Below, in pieces: positions 7,637 through 16,244 of a DNA stretch of 52,142 nucleotides. The translations under genes and the position numbers were made by a program. This DNA is from Robiginitomaculum sp. (GTDB lineage Bacteria > Pseudomonadota > Alphaproteobacteria > Caulobacterales > Maricaulaceae). The DNA is taken from contig JAESTZ010000099.1 in NCBI GenBank assembly GCA_016763315.1, positions 1 through 52,142 of the forward strand, written 5' to 3'. The first letter of the stretch is position 1, and every line of letters starts with the position of its first letter. The notes under the pieces are model-generated. The model worked only from the letters and a program-made list of their open reading frames with translations. It made no database searches and was not told where the DNA came from.

Positions 7637-10171
7637 TTGACCAAATTTTCTACGTCCAATTTCCGCACATTTTTATCTACATCCACAGCATTAGCCTTAA
7701 TCAGCGCCGCTGGCTTGGCTTGGGCGCAAGATGCTCCCATTGTTCAACCCGGCGCTCCGGGCGAGCAAGCGCGATCACTTAATGCCGAAGAAGCCATCCA
7801 AATAGTCAGCACCCGTTATTCGCAAAATGATGCGACATTTATGCGGGACATGATCCCGCACCATAATCAAGCCGTGCAAATGGCCGAACTGGTAGCCGAG
7901 CGCACAAACCATGAGGAAGTGATTGATATTGCGGGTCGCATTACTGTCTCGCAGGCCGATGAGATCAATTTCATGGAAACTTGGCTACGGGAACGAGAAG
8001 AGGATGTGCCAAAAGTTGATGCACATGATGCGATGCACACCTCCCACTCGATGGCAGGCATGGCAACACCACAACAAATGGCCGAACTAGCACAGGTTGA
8101 GGGTGTAGACTTTGATAAAATGTTCCTAACCTTGATGATTACCCACCATGAGGGCGCGGTAACTATGGTCAAAGAATTACTCAAAAAACGCGGTTCTGCC
8201 TATGACCCGGTATTGTTTGATTTTGTCAATGACGTCACCAATGACCAAAATGCCGAAATTAAACGCATGCACGAACTATTGCTCGAGCTGTCTACCGATC
8301 CAAGAGCTGGCCTAGCCGCAGGGTTTGACGATGCAGGGCAAGCTATCCTCAATCTTACGCTGGTCGCCTCACTTCCAAAACCGGCCGGTTTTTTTGATCC
8401 GGAAAACCCTGCCGGATTACCTCCAATTAAACCACCTAAAAAAACCGATAAAGATGACGAAGATAAAGCCGCGGCCGATGACAAAACCACCGAAGAAGTA
8501 GAGGCTAAAGTTGAAGACGAAGCTGCCAGCGACAAACAAGATGCTGATAAGGAAAAGAAGAAAAGGAAAACTCAATGGGGAAAACGCGCCCCATTATTAA
8601 GCTTCTCCAACACCGATATGGCGTTCTTTGGCAATAAAATGGTTGTTGGCAATTATCACGGTTTTAATGCATATGAATTGCAAGAAGATGGTGTGCCAAA
8701 GCTGTTAAGCTCAGTAGTTTGCCCCGGTGGACAAGGCGATGTTTCGATTGTTGGCGATTTATTGATTATGTCCGTTGAACAAACACGCGGACGAGTTGAT
8801 TGCGGCCTGCAAGGTATTGACGAAGATGTCAGCGAGGAACGTTTTCGCGGGCTTCGTATTTTTGACATTAGCGACCTTACCAACCCAATACAGGTAGGAC
8901 AGGTTCAAACTTGTCGTGGCTCACATACTCACTCTATCGTTTCCGGCCCGGGTGAAGATGGTAAAATTATCGTCTATAATTCCGGTACTTCGCGGGTACG
9001 CAAAGAAGAAGAACTTGCTGGCTGTATTGGTAATGTTGCCGGTGACGAACGTACCGCATTGTTTCGTATTGATGTCATTGAAATTCCGGTTGATGACCCC
9101 TCAAAAGCACGCATTATCGACAGCCCGGCGGTCTTTGCCGATGAAGAAACCGGTCAAATGGCTGGCTTATGGCGCGGCGGCGATCATGGCGATGAAACCC
9201 AAAGAACCAATCAAACCAATCAATGCCATGACATTACAGTATTTCCAGAGGCAAACATTGCCGCTGGAGCCTGTTCTGGAAATGGAATTATTTTTGACAT
9301 TTCTGACCCCAGAAAGCCAAAGCGTATCGATGCTGTATTGGATACAGGCTTTGCCTATTGGCATTCGGCAACTTTCAACAATGATGGCACAAAGGTTATT
9401 TTCACCGACGAATGGGGCGGTGGTGGTCGGCCACGTTGTCGCACATACGACCCCAAAGAATGGGGCGCAAATGCTATTTATGACATTGCCGATGGTAAAC
9501 TTACCTTCAAAAGCTATTTTAAATTACCCGCACCGCAAACCGATAAAGAAAACTGCGTTGCTCATAATGGCTCTGTAATTCCAGTACCAGGGCGCGACAT
9601 TTTTGCGCAAGCCTGGTACCAAGGCGGCTTATCGGTAATGGACTTCACAGACTCAAGCAATCCGGTTGAGATCGCTTATTTTGATCGCGGCCCGATCCAT
9701 GAAGAACGAATGGTAACCGGCGGATACTGGTCAACATATTGGTATAATGGTAAAATTTACGGTACCGAAATTGTACGCGGACTCGATGTGTTTTCCTTGT
9801 CTCCAAGTGAGTTCCTAAGCGAAAATGAAATTGCGGCAGCCAACATCGCCGATCAACGCGACAGGTTCAATCCGCAACAACAATTTGCCATCACCTGGCC
9901 GCACGAGCCGGTAATTGCACGGGCGTATATAGATCAGCTTCAACGCTCCAAGGGATTAGCCAGAGCTATGGTCATTAAATTAAACGCCGCATTAGATGCT
10001 TCGGACTCACGCCTAAAAGAAGGCAAAAGCGATGCAGCTTTGGCTAGAAAACTAAGAGTGCTGGCCACAGACTTGGCGCGGACATCAAAAAGAACAAAAA
10101 ATGATGCTGCAAAAAGCCGACAAGAAGCCTTAAGTGCGACATTAAATGGAATAGCCAAGAGACTACGCTAG
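7637..10171 (+). CDS. secreted DUF305 - LVIVD beta-propeller fusion protein
   Basis: This large exported protein has a signal peptide (hydrophobic LALISAAGL, likely cut after AWA). A DUF305 domain spans roughly residues 40-215 with two metal-ligand-like motifs, MIPHHNQAVQMAE and MITHHEGAVTMVKE, plus a His/Met-rich stretch (HDAMHTSHSMAGM). Next come a lysine/acid-rich linker (about 265-315) and LVIVD-type propeller repeats to about residue 745 (LRIFDISDLTNP, IIFDISDPRKP, LSVMDFTDSSNPVEI), then a basic coiled tail. DUF305 proteins have been linked to copper handling; LVIVD repeats have no fixed function. TTG at 7622 also opens the frame, but AAGGGGG sits about 5 nt before TTG 7637, so I prefer that. 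The substrate is unknown. Confidence 0.85.
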   Translation: MTKFSTSNFRTFLSTSTALALISAAGLAWAQDAPIVQPGAPGEQARSLNAEEAIQIVSTRYSQNDATFMRDMIPHHNQAVQMAELVAERTNHEEVIDIAGRITVSQADEINFMETWLREREEDVPKVDAHDAMHTSHSMAGMATPQQMAELAQVEGVDFDKMFLTLMITHHEGAVTMVKELLKKRGSAYDPVLFDFVNDVTNDQNAEIKRMHELLLELSTDPRAGLAAGFDDAGQAILNLTLVASLPKPAGFFDPENPAGLPPIKPPKKTDKDDEDKAAADDKTTEEVEAKVEDEAASDKQDADKEKKKRKTQWGKRAPLLSFSNTDMAFFGNKMVVGNYHGFNAYELQEDGVPKLLSSVVCPGGQGDVSIVGDLLIMSVEQTRGRVDCGLQGIDEDVSEERFRGLRIFDISDLTNPIQVGQVQTCRGSHTHSIVSGPGEDGKIIVYNSGTSRVRKEEELAGCIGNVAGDERTALFRIDVIEIPVDDPSKARIIDSPAVFADEETGQMAGLWRGGDHGDETQRTNQTNQCHDITVFPEANIAAGACSGNGIIFDISDPRKPKRIDAVLDTGFAYWHSATFNNDGTKVIFTDEWGGGGRPRCRTYDPKEWGANAIYDIADGKLTFKSYFKLPAPQTDKENCVAHNGSVIPVPGRDIFAQAWYQGGLSVMDFTDSSNPVEIAYFDRGPIHEERMVTGGYWSTYWYNGKIYGTEIVRGLDVFSLSPSEFLSENEIAAANIADQRDRFNPQQQFAITWPHEPVIARAYIDQLQRSKGLARAMVIKLNAALDASDSRLKEGKSDAALARKLRVLATDLARTSKRTKNDAAKSRQEALSATLNGIAKRLR

Positions 10172-10194
10172 TTTCAAAATCCAAGACCTAAGAC

Positions 10195-10228
10195 CTGCCG
10201 CGCAAACACACTTGCGCGGCAGAGTTTT
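10195..10228 (+). terminator. Rho-independent terminator after the DUF305 gene
   Basis: A perfect 11 bp stem (CTGCCGCGCAA, loop ACACAC, TTGCGCGGCAG) is followed by AGTTTTG. It lies 24 nt past the DUF305 stop and ahead of the convergent S9 peptidase gene. Confidence 0.8.
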
Positions 10229-10365
10229 GCCAACAAAAATGCAATACAAGATATAACGAATTTCAAACATCATCAATGCTCGCAAATTCCTGTCATTACA
10301 CCCAAAATAAGGTGTCGCACAGCTTTGCCGTAGTTATTCTAGCGTACACGGATCATCAAGCCGTT

Positions 10366-12309
10366 TTACTCTGATGCGTCTTGTTTGCTAGCTTCTTTTA
10401 GGTATGTATCAAGAAATTGCACATACGCATCCGATGCCGTGATCCGATTGGCTCGGGAACGAAACCCGTGCCCCTCATCGGGAAACAGGACGTACTCCAC
10501 CGGCACATTGTTTTCTCTTAGTGCCGCAACCATTTCGTCGCTTTCAACTTGCAGTACACGCGGATCATTTGCACCTTGAACAATCAATACAGGCTTGGTT
10601 ACATTTTTGGCGTGAAACAGTGGCGAGATTTGTCGGTGTCGTTCCCCGTCAGTTTCAGGATCACCCATTTCACTATAGAGGGATTCTTTGAACGACTCCC
10701 ACCAAGGAGGAATGCTGGTTAACGTTCTTTCCCAATTGGTAACGCCGAAAATATTAATCCCGACATCGAAAACCTCTGGTTCAAAGGCCAAGGCCGCCAT
10801 CACCATAAAGCCGCCATACGAGCCGCCAATAATACCGATGCGTTCATGATCAACCCAATCGAGGCTTTCTAGGTATTTACGTCCATAAACAATATCCTGA
10901 AGATCAACATCGCCATGTTTCTTGTCGTCCATATGAAAGAAAGTTTTACCATAACCGGAGGATCCACGATTATTTGCGCCTAAAATCGCATAACCATTAT
11001 TAGCCAGATGTTGAATTGCCGCCGAATAACCGGTTCGTGTCTGACCGCCAGGGCCGCCATGAACCCAAACCAGCGCTGGTACGGGGTTGTCTTTACTGGC
11101 ACCTAAGGGTTTGTATAGGATGCTAGGGATTTCCAGCCCGTCAAAGCTTTTGTATCGAACGACTTTGCTGTTCACAAGATGTGCCGCATTAATCTCCGGA
11201 TTAAGAGCCTTGGTATGTTGGGCAAAACTTTGGTTTTGTAAATTCACGGTAAAAACATTAGATGGAGAAGTGGGCGCATTGATCAAAAACGCGATATATG
11301 TTTCATCACGCGTAAAACGCACACTGCGAAGATTTCCTTGCGGCAAGGTCGTGGGTAATGTGACTTGCTCACCTGATATACGATCGATAATTGTTACTTC
11401 AGTCGATGCATCCACATTGGCACCGTGAACCCGATAGCGACCGGATGGCGAATAGAACAGATAGGAAATATCCCAGTCATCTTCCACAAGCTTGGCTTTT
11501 TCATTGGATACCAGATCATAGCTCCAGGCTTGCCTGAATTCACCGTACTGGTTTGTGCCATAAACAAGCTTGTCGTTTTCTGGGGTGAAACCGTAAACCG
11601 AATAAGAGATGTTTCCTTCATGTTTTGTAATATTTTGCGGCGCGGCATCTGAGCCAAAAGCAATGAGGTAAATGTTATTATCGGCAGATGTCCGAGATTT
11701 GATACCAGCGGCTTTTGTTCCATCGCGCGAAATGACAAAGCTACCGAGCCCAAGATCGTTTTCAAAGATCAATGTCCGTTCAAAGTTCGAAGCGTCGTAG
11801 CGATAAAGGTCAAAGAACCGGCTGTCCCGCTCATTGGTTTGCAGGATAAACGCCGTTCCGTCGTCAACCCATGCGACAAAAGCCGCTTTTAGTTTCTCGC
11901 CCGGTGTTAAATCTCTCGCTCCCGTTTTTGCTCCGGCAACATATACATGGTTAAGCTCATCACCACCGTTATCGGACGTATAAAGATATCTCTCGCCATC
12001 GGGGAAATAGTTAATAGCATAAACAGCGTTTGTCGTGGAATTGGTTAATGCTGTGCGCTGATTAGTTTTAAGGTTAAGTGCGTAGACATTGTAAACTCCA
12101 CTCTCATCTGAAGTAATCAACAAATGCTCTTTATTCGGTGAAAAAGCATACCCGGTACCACTTATTAGAAAATCAGTAGTCTCGTAGAAAACTTCGGCAG
12201 AATAAGTAGGCGGCGTTTTCGTGTTGGGATCAGCTACAGCAGGCGGTAGCAAAAAAACCGAAGCAAGCAAGGCGGTAGCCACCGCTTGGAAACGAAATGA
12301 ATTGTTCAT
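10366..12309 (-). CDS. secreted S9 family prolyl oligopeptidase-type peptidase
   Basis: This serine peptidase (647 residues) is probably periplasmic, with a signal peptide ending near VADP. An N-terminal WD40-like propeller (about 50-370, for example YAFSPNKEHLLITSD and INYFPDGERYLYTSD) gates an alpha/beta-hydrolase domain from about 390. The catalytic triad is visible: Ser497 in GGSYGGFM, Asp582 in GANDPRV and His614 in DEGHGF. Such enzymes trim short peptides or act as acylaminoacyl peptidases. The gene stands alone. A decayed copy of the 3' end of the neighbouring DUF305 gene lies on its far side (12419-12486), so it may have entered between duplicated sequences. Confidence 0.92.
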   Translation of the reverse strand: MNNSFRFQAVATALLASVFLLPPAVADPNTKTPPTYSAEVFYETTDFLISGTGYAFSPNKEHLLITSDESGVYNVYALNLKTNQRTALTNSTTNAVYAINYFPDGERYLYTSDNGGDELNHVYVAGAKTGARDLTPGEKLKAAFVAWVDDGTAFILQTNERDSRFFDLYRYDASNFERTLIFENDLGLGSFVISRDGTKAAGIKSRTSADNNIYLIAFGSDAAPQNITKHEGNISYSVYGFTPENDKLVYGTNQYGEFRQAWSYDLVSNEKAKLVEDDWDISYLFYSPSGRYRVHGANVDASTEVTIIDRISGEQVTLPTTLPQGNLRSVRFTRDETYIAFLINAPTSPSNVFTVNLQNQSFAQHTKALNPEINAAHLVNSKVVRYKSFDGLEIPSILYKPLGASKDNPVPALVWVHGGPGGQTRTGYSAAIQHLANNGYAILGANNRGSSGYGKTFFHMDDKKHGDVDLQDIVYGRKYLESLDWVDHERIGIIGGSYGGFMVMAALAFEPEVFDVGINIFGVTNWERTLTSIPPWWESFKESLYSEMGDPETDGERHRQISPLFHAKNVTKPVLIVQGANDPRVLQVESDEMVAALRENNVPVEYVLFPDEGHGFRSRANRITASDAYVQFLDTYLKEASKQDASE

Positions 12310-12720
12310 AAAATAATCCCTTGTCCGATGATGTGAAATCTTTAATGTTTATAATTCCAAGGAAATTATCACACAGTAACGCAACCCACAACTCCTGCCA
12401 TAATCTCAAAGATATATGCGAAGACTAATGCATTGGCCAACAACCTACGCACAACATTAAATAAAATAGTCAAAAGACTACACTAAATTAAACGATCAGA
12501 AAATATTAGTGTATAAAGTTATAAACTAACTCCATTGGCTGGACATTTTCCCTAGCCCCAAGGAAAGTCGGGCAATTTTAGGCCAAGCTTCAATTTAAAA
12601 ACTTACAATGCCATACCATGTCCTCTAAAGAGTAACAAAAAACGCACATTTCAACTTACCGGATTGAGGAATTTTTAGATTTCTGTTGTTTTACTGCAAG
12701 AACACCCCCAAAGGATATAA
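12310..12720. other. intergenic region between S9 peptidase and DEAD-box helicase
   Basis: About 410 bp separate these divergent genes. It contains the DUF305 3'-end remnant (12419-12486) and an AT-rich leader. The ribosome binding site AAAGGA sits 6 nt before the helicase ATG. No tRNA or regulatory RNA was recognised. Confidence 0.4.
12419..12486 (+). pseudogene. decayed duplicate of the DUF305-LVIVD gene 3' end
   Basis: The last 10 codons here read TTLNKIVKRLH then TAA, compared with ATLNGIAKRLR then TAG at the end of the DUF305-LVIVD gene (10136-10171). The nucleotides ACATTAAAT..AATAG..AA.AGACTAC.CTA are shared, and weaker similarity runs further upstream. There is no start or ribosome site. 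It is best read as a relic of a tandem duplication. Confidence 0.45.
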
Positions 12721-14670
12721 ATGACAAATTTTCCAAATGTGCGCTCGGCGTTGGCTGCTACGCTAACCGACCGTGGCTATGAGACTCTTACCCCGGTTCA
12801 AGAGGAGGTTATCGCGCCTAATTTAGAAACTGCTGACCTGTTGGTTTCGGCACAGACAGGTTCTGGTAAAACCGTTGCCTTTGGCTTGGCACTTGCCCCG
12901 ACCTTACTTGGTGAAGACGAGAGTTTTGCACAAACCAAGGCTCCTCTGGCTGTCGTGATCACACCAACACGAGAGCTGGCTATGCAGGTAAAGCGGGAGC
13001 TTGAATGGCTGTATAAAGAAGCCAAGGCTAGGCTCGCCACATGTGTCGGCGGCATGGATATGCGCGATGAGCGCAAAACCTTGGCGCGCGGCGCGCATAT
13101 CGTCGTTGGAACACCCGGGCGACTTTGCGACCATATCAAACGTGGATCCCTTGACATGAGCACGCTTAAGGCAGTTGTCTTGGACGAAGCCGATGAAATG
13201 TTAAAGATGGGGTTTCGCGAAGAGCTAGAGTTAATACTCACTTCTGCGCCAGAAGATCGCCGGACATTAATGTTTTCAGCGACAGTACCAAAAACTATCA
13301 TTGGCATGACCAAAAAATATCAAAAAAATGCCGTGCGCATAAATACGGCATCTGAAGCAAAACAGCATCTGGATATAAAATACCGCGCATTGAAGGTAGC
13401 AAGAGCCGACGAAGAAAACGCCATTATCAATGTATTGCGTTACTACGATGCCAAAAACGCCATTGTCTTTTGCGATACCCGTATTGCGGTCAATCGCATG
13501 ACCAGCAGATTTAATAATCGTGGATTTTCAGTTGTCTCGCTTTCTGGAGAATTAAGCCAAAACGAACGTAGTCATGCTTTGCAGTCGCTTCGCGATGGCC
13601 GTGCAAAAGTCTGTATTGCCACAGACGTTGCTTCGCGAGGTCTTGATTTACCCGACCTTGAATTGGTTATCCACGCCAGCATTCCAAAAAACGCCGAAGT
13701 ACTCTTGCACCGAAGCGGACGTACTGGCCGCGCTGGGCGCAAAGGGGTTAGTGTTCTCATCGTGCCGCAAGCCGGACGCAGGCGCGTTGAGCGCCTGTTC
13801 AATACCGCCAAGATAAAAGCCGAATGGGCAGAACCACCTTCTGCCGACGATGTGCTTAATCGTGATAATGAGCGTTTATTAGCCGAGCTTGCCTTAAGCC
13901 CACCACCTGCCGAAAACGAGAGTGAAATAGTCGAAAGACTGGTTAAAATCCAAAGCCATGAACAGATTGCAACAGCATATCTGCGCCAATACCGCGCCAC
14001 ACATACTGCTCCCGAAGAATTGATGAAGGCAGGCAGCTATGAGCAGAACGACAGACCAGATAGAGATTCAAGCTCTGGCTCCCGTAAATCGCGTGGACGC
14101 AATGACTTTGAAAATAGCGTCTGGTTCTCGCTTAATCTTGGACGCAAACAAAAAGCAGAGCCGCGCTGGATTTTACCGATGTTATGTAAATCAGGAGGGT
14201 TAAACAAAAAAGACATTGGCGCCATTAAAATCAGCGAAAGCAAAACTTTTGTTGAAATCGCTCAAGCTGGCGCTGAAGGCTTTGTCCAAGCTATTGGTCC
14301 AGAAGGTAAAATTGAAAAAGCAATCACCGCCATACGCCTAGATGGTCAACCGGATTTTAGCGCACCAGATTCAAAACCTCAATATAAACCCCGCGATAAA
14401 TCCACCTATAAAAAGAAATCGACTAAACAATCTGATGACTTTGAGCATGAGTTCAGCCAAGATATTGCCCCCGAATTTAACCCTGATGTACCAAAGCAGA
14501 GCGATAAGAAACCACACAAAAAGAAGCTAGCGCGAGCCGCCGCTTTAATGAAGAAAAATACAAAAGAAAAACCCAAGAGCAAATCCAGGCACAAATCCAG
14601 AGTCGCGCCTAAAGGCAAACTAACTGCGGGTACTGGTGCAAAATTTGTACGGAAAAATCGCAAAAATTAG
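12721..14670 (+). CDS. DEAD-box ATP-dependent RNA helicase (DeaD/CsdA-like, with DbpA-type RNA-binding domain)
   Basis: This RNA helicase is probably involved in ribosome assembly or mRNA unwinding. It shows the Q motif (LTPVQEEVI, Q27), Walker A AQTGSGKT (44-51), PTRELAMQV, TPGRL, the DEAD box, SATVP and the helicase C motifs IATDVASRGLDLP and HRSGRTGRAGRKG. After a Ser/Arg-rich linker (about 440-460) comes a DbpA-like domain (NDFENSVWFSLNLGRKQKAEPRWIL at about 462-486) and a lysine-rich tail of some 90 residues. The start has a good site (AAAGGATATAAATG). The long AT-rich leader could allow cold-dependent control as in other DeaD genes, but nothing here proves that. Confidence 0.93.
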   Translation: MTNFPNVRSALAATLTDRGYETLTPVQEEVIAPNLETADLLVSAQTGSGKTVAFGLALAPTLLGEDESFAQTKAPLAVVITPTRELAMQVKRELEWLYKEAKARLATCVGGMDMRDERKTLARGAHIVVGTPGRLCDHIKRGSLDMSTLKAVVLDEADEMLKMGFREELELILTSAPEDRRTLMFSATVPKTIIGMTKKYQKNAVRINTASEAKQHLDIKYRALKVARADEENAIINVLRYYDAKNAIVFCDTRIAVNRMTSRFNNRGFSVVSLSGELSQNERSHALQSLRDGRAKVCIATDVASRGLDLPDLELVIHASIPKNAEVLLHRSGRTGRAGRKGVSVLIVPQAGRRRVERLFNTAKIKAEWAEPPSADDVLNRDNERLLAELALSPPPAENESEIVERLVKIQSHEQIATAYLRQYRATHTAPEELMKAGSYEQNDRPDRDSSSGSRKSRGRNDFENSVWFSLNLGRKQKAEPRWILPMLCKSGGLNKKDIGAIKISESKTFVEIAQAGAEGFVQAIGPEGKIEKAITAIRLDGQPDFSAPDSKPQYKPRDKSTYKKKSTKQSDDFEHEFSQDIAPEFNPDVPKQSDKKPHKKKLARAAALMKKNTKEKPKSKSRHKSRVAPKGKLTAGTGAKFVRKNRKN

Positions 14671-14725
14671 AAGAAATTCAAATTAGGAGCATTCCAAGCG
14701 CACACGATATTTGCGCCTAACGTCT

Positions 14726-15154
14726 CTAATCCATATCGATTTTGCCGCGGCGCTGTTTCTTGATCGCTCCGCGTTTGGTTTTACTATCGAGGCGGCGTTT
14801 TTTTGAACTAAAACTTGGCTTGGTTGCGATACGTTTTTTGGGAACAAGAGCAGCTTTTCGAATAACTTCAAACAGCCGGTCATGGGCATCTTTGCGGTTC
14901 ATTTCCTGCGTGCGATGACGATCAGCAAAAATCACAAACACTCCGTCTTTTGTTAAACGGCTGTCGTTTAGATTCAGGATTTTCTTCCGCACCCGTTCGG
15001 GTAGGTTCACTGATTGCGCGACATCAAAACGAAGTTGCACCGCACTTGCCGTCTTATTTACGTTTTGCCCGCCGGGACCGCTGGAGCGTACAAAACTTTC
15101 CTGTAGTTCGTCAGCAGACAATGCAATAGAATTTGTAACCTTAATTAACGCCAT
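14726..15154 (-). CDS. arfB: alternative ribosome-rescue factor / peptidyl-tRNA hydrolase ArfB
   Basis: ArfB hydrolyses peptidyl-tRNA on ribosomes stalled without a stop codon. It has the catalytic GGQ loop in RSSGPGGQNVNKTASAVQLRF and the basic C-terminal tail (KKRRLDSKTKRGAIKKQRR) that enters the empty mRNA channel. At 142 residues it lacks the extra domains of release factors RF1 and RF2. I chose the ATG at 15154 (MALIKVTNSIALS) because family members begin a few residues before this strand; the open frame reaches 15184. It is convergent with the helicase gene. Confidence 0.92.
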   Translation of the reverse strand: MALIKVTNSIALSADELQESFVRSSGPGGQNVNKTASAVQLRFDVAQSVNLPERVRKKILNLNDSRLTKDGVFVIFADRHRTQEMNRKDAHDRLFEVIRKAALVPKKRIATKPSFSSKKRRLDSKTKRGAIKKQRRGKIDMD

Positions 15155-15289
15155 CGAATAAGCCTTACAAGAATTCTGAGCCAAAGATACACACAGATTG
15201 CTTTGTTGTACGTTAAATTAGCCTAGCGTAACAATAACGGCAAGTTTAACGGACTCATTCCTGTAACTTCTTGCGGGGTTCGGCTGATC

Positions 15290-15499
15290 ATGATGCGCTC
15301 TTCAGGTAATCACAATATACTTAGATGCCGCCAATCCGACCTTGCTTTAACTCTTGGCATATCGCGCATGTCCATTAGCGCAGCTCTGAAACAGTTAGTA
15401 CAACTTGACTTAATTGAAACTGGATACGGTGAAATTACGGTTCCTGACTTTGCCAAACTATCCAAATGGGTAGCAAAATGCAGTAATCCGCCCAGTTAA
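15290..15499 (+). pseudogene. Crp/FNR-type helix-turn-helix fragment
   Basis: The 69 residues contain RCRQSDLALTLGISRMSISAALKQLVQLDLIETGYGEI, a good match to the winged helix-turn-helix of Crp/FNR regulators. The cyclic-nucleotide-binding domain and dimerisation helix (about 150 residues) are missing, and an in-frame stop lies at 15224. The similarity continues slightly upstream of the first ATG. It could be the relic of a truncated regulator or a rare stand-alone HTH protein; I favour a relic. Confidence 0.45.
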
Positions 15500-15857
15500 A
15501 TTAGCTCTTCTGTTTTGCAATATTCGAACAAGAACCTGCAAAGATGACGCCGCCACCCTAAAGCCCGGCCACCCGAAGCTCGAAGAGCGTAAGGCGGTGC
15601 AAGTGAGAACTGTAAGATCGAACCGAAACCCAAATACTCAAGAGCTAAGCTTTAGCATTGCGTTAGGACAAGAAAAATAGTGGAGGTGAGAGGTCTTTCC
15701 TCGAACCGAAACAAGGACGCGAGCGCGTCCCGGCGATTACTAGCCGCCTCGTCGAAGGCGCATTTTCGCGCCGCGAGACAAATAATGGTAGTACGCACAG
15801 TCATCGACGAACCGGTCTCACACTGATTTTCCTAAAAGGGGAGCAGGGAGTTATATT
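15500..15857. other. structured intergenic stretch with internal repeats
   Basis: No convincing gene is visible across 358 bp, but the composition is less AT-rich than nearby intergenic DNA. TCGAACCGAAAC occurs twice, 83 nt apart (15618-15629, 15701-15712), each downstream of a GTGAGA. A perfect hairpin GGACGCG-AG-CGCGTCC lies at 15715-15730. It matches no RNase P, tmRNA, 6S or SRP RNA signature that I recognise. It may be an unidentified RNA, a leader for the small ORF at 15858, or repeat debris. Confidence 0.35.
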
Positions 15858-16079
15858 GTGAAAGCAGAGAAAATATTTTCAAGAAAAGGGAACAACAAAC
15901 TTTTTAAAGTTAGCAAAGGTGGCCTTTCGTCAAAAAGACAAAGAACCAGTTGGGTATTTGCCCTCGCCAAAGCAAAAAGACGAGCCAAACACAAAGAAGA
16001 AAAGGCCTTGCAGTTACAGCAAGCCTTTCAGGGTGAGCAAAAACGCAAACAGCTTAAAAACTTTCTGTACGCGCTATAG
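15858..16079 (+). CDS. small basic hypothetical protein
   Basis: This 73-residue ORF starts at GTG with GGGAG about 9 nt upstream (GGGGAGCAGGGAG). It is very rich in Lys and Arg (AKAKRRAKHKEEKALQLQQ) and has a predicted amphipathic helical C-terminal half, which suggests nucleic-acid or ribosome binding. I recognise no family. The overlapping frame from 15919 is a less convincing alternative. Support is limited to the ribosome site and composition. Confidence 0.4.
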   Translation: MKAEKIFSRKGNNKLFKVSKGGLSSKRQRTSWVFALAKAKRRAKHKEEKALQLQQAFQGEQKRKQLKNFLYAL

Positions 16080-16152
16080 GCTTGGCGCAAGCTGGCATTG
16101 TCATGTATGAACTTTGTTACGTTAACTCACTATTTTCACAGCTATAGTATTA

Positions 16153-16182
16153 GGGGATAGATGAAAACGTTCATTTATCCCC
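16153..16182. terminator. inverted repeat between convergent genes
   Basis: GGGGATAG-ATGAA-AACG-TTCAT-TTATCCCC forms a hairpin of about 12 paired bases with a four-base loop and one internal mismatch. There is no clear T run on either side, so a simple intrinsic terminator is uncertain. Its place between the ends of the small ORF and the tricorn gene fits a bidirectional stop. Confidence 0.45.
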
Positions 16183-16244
16183 GTCACCGCTTTCACCCTG
16201 ATGTCATTCGTCGCGCGGTTTGACTGTATTTCCGGAATTTTCTT

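Noticed and set aside
8916-9578. 220-residue open frame inside the DUF305-LVIVD gene
   Set aside because: It is another frame of a gene with clear domain matches on both sides of this segment, so it is a shadow, not a frameshift.
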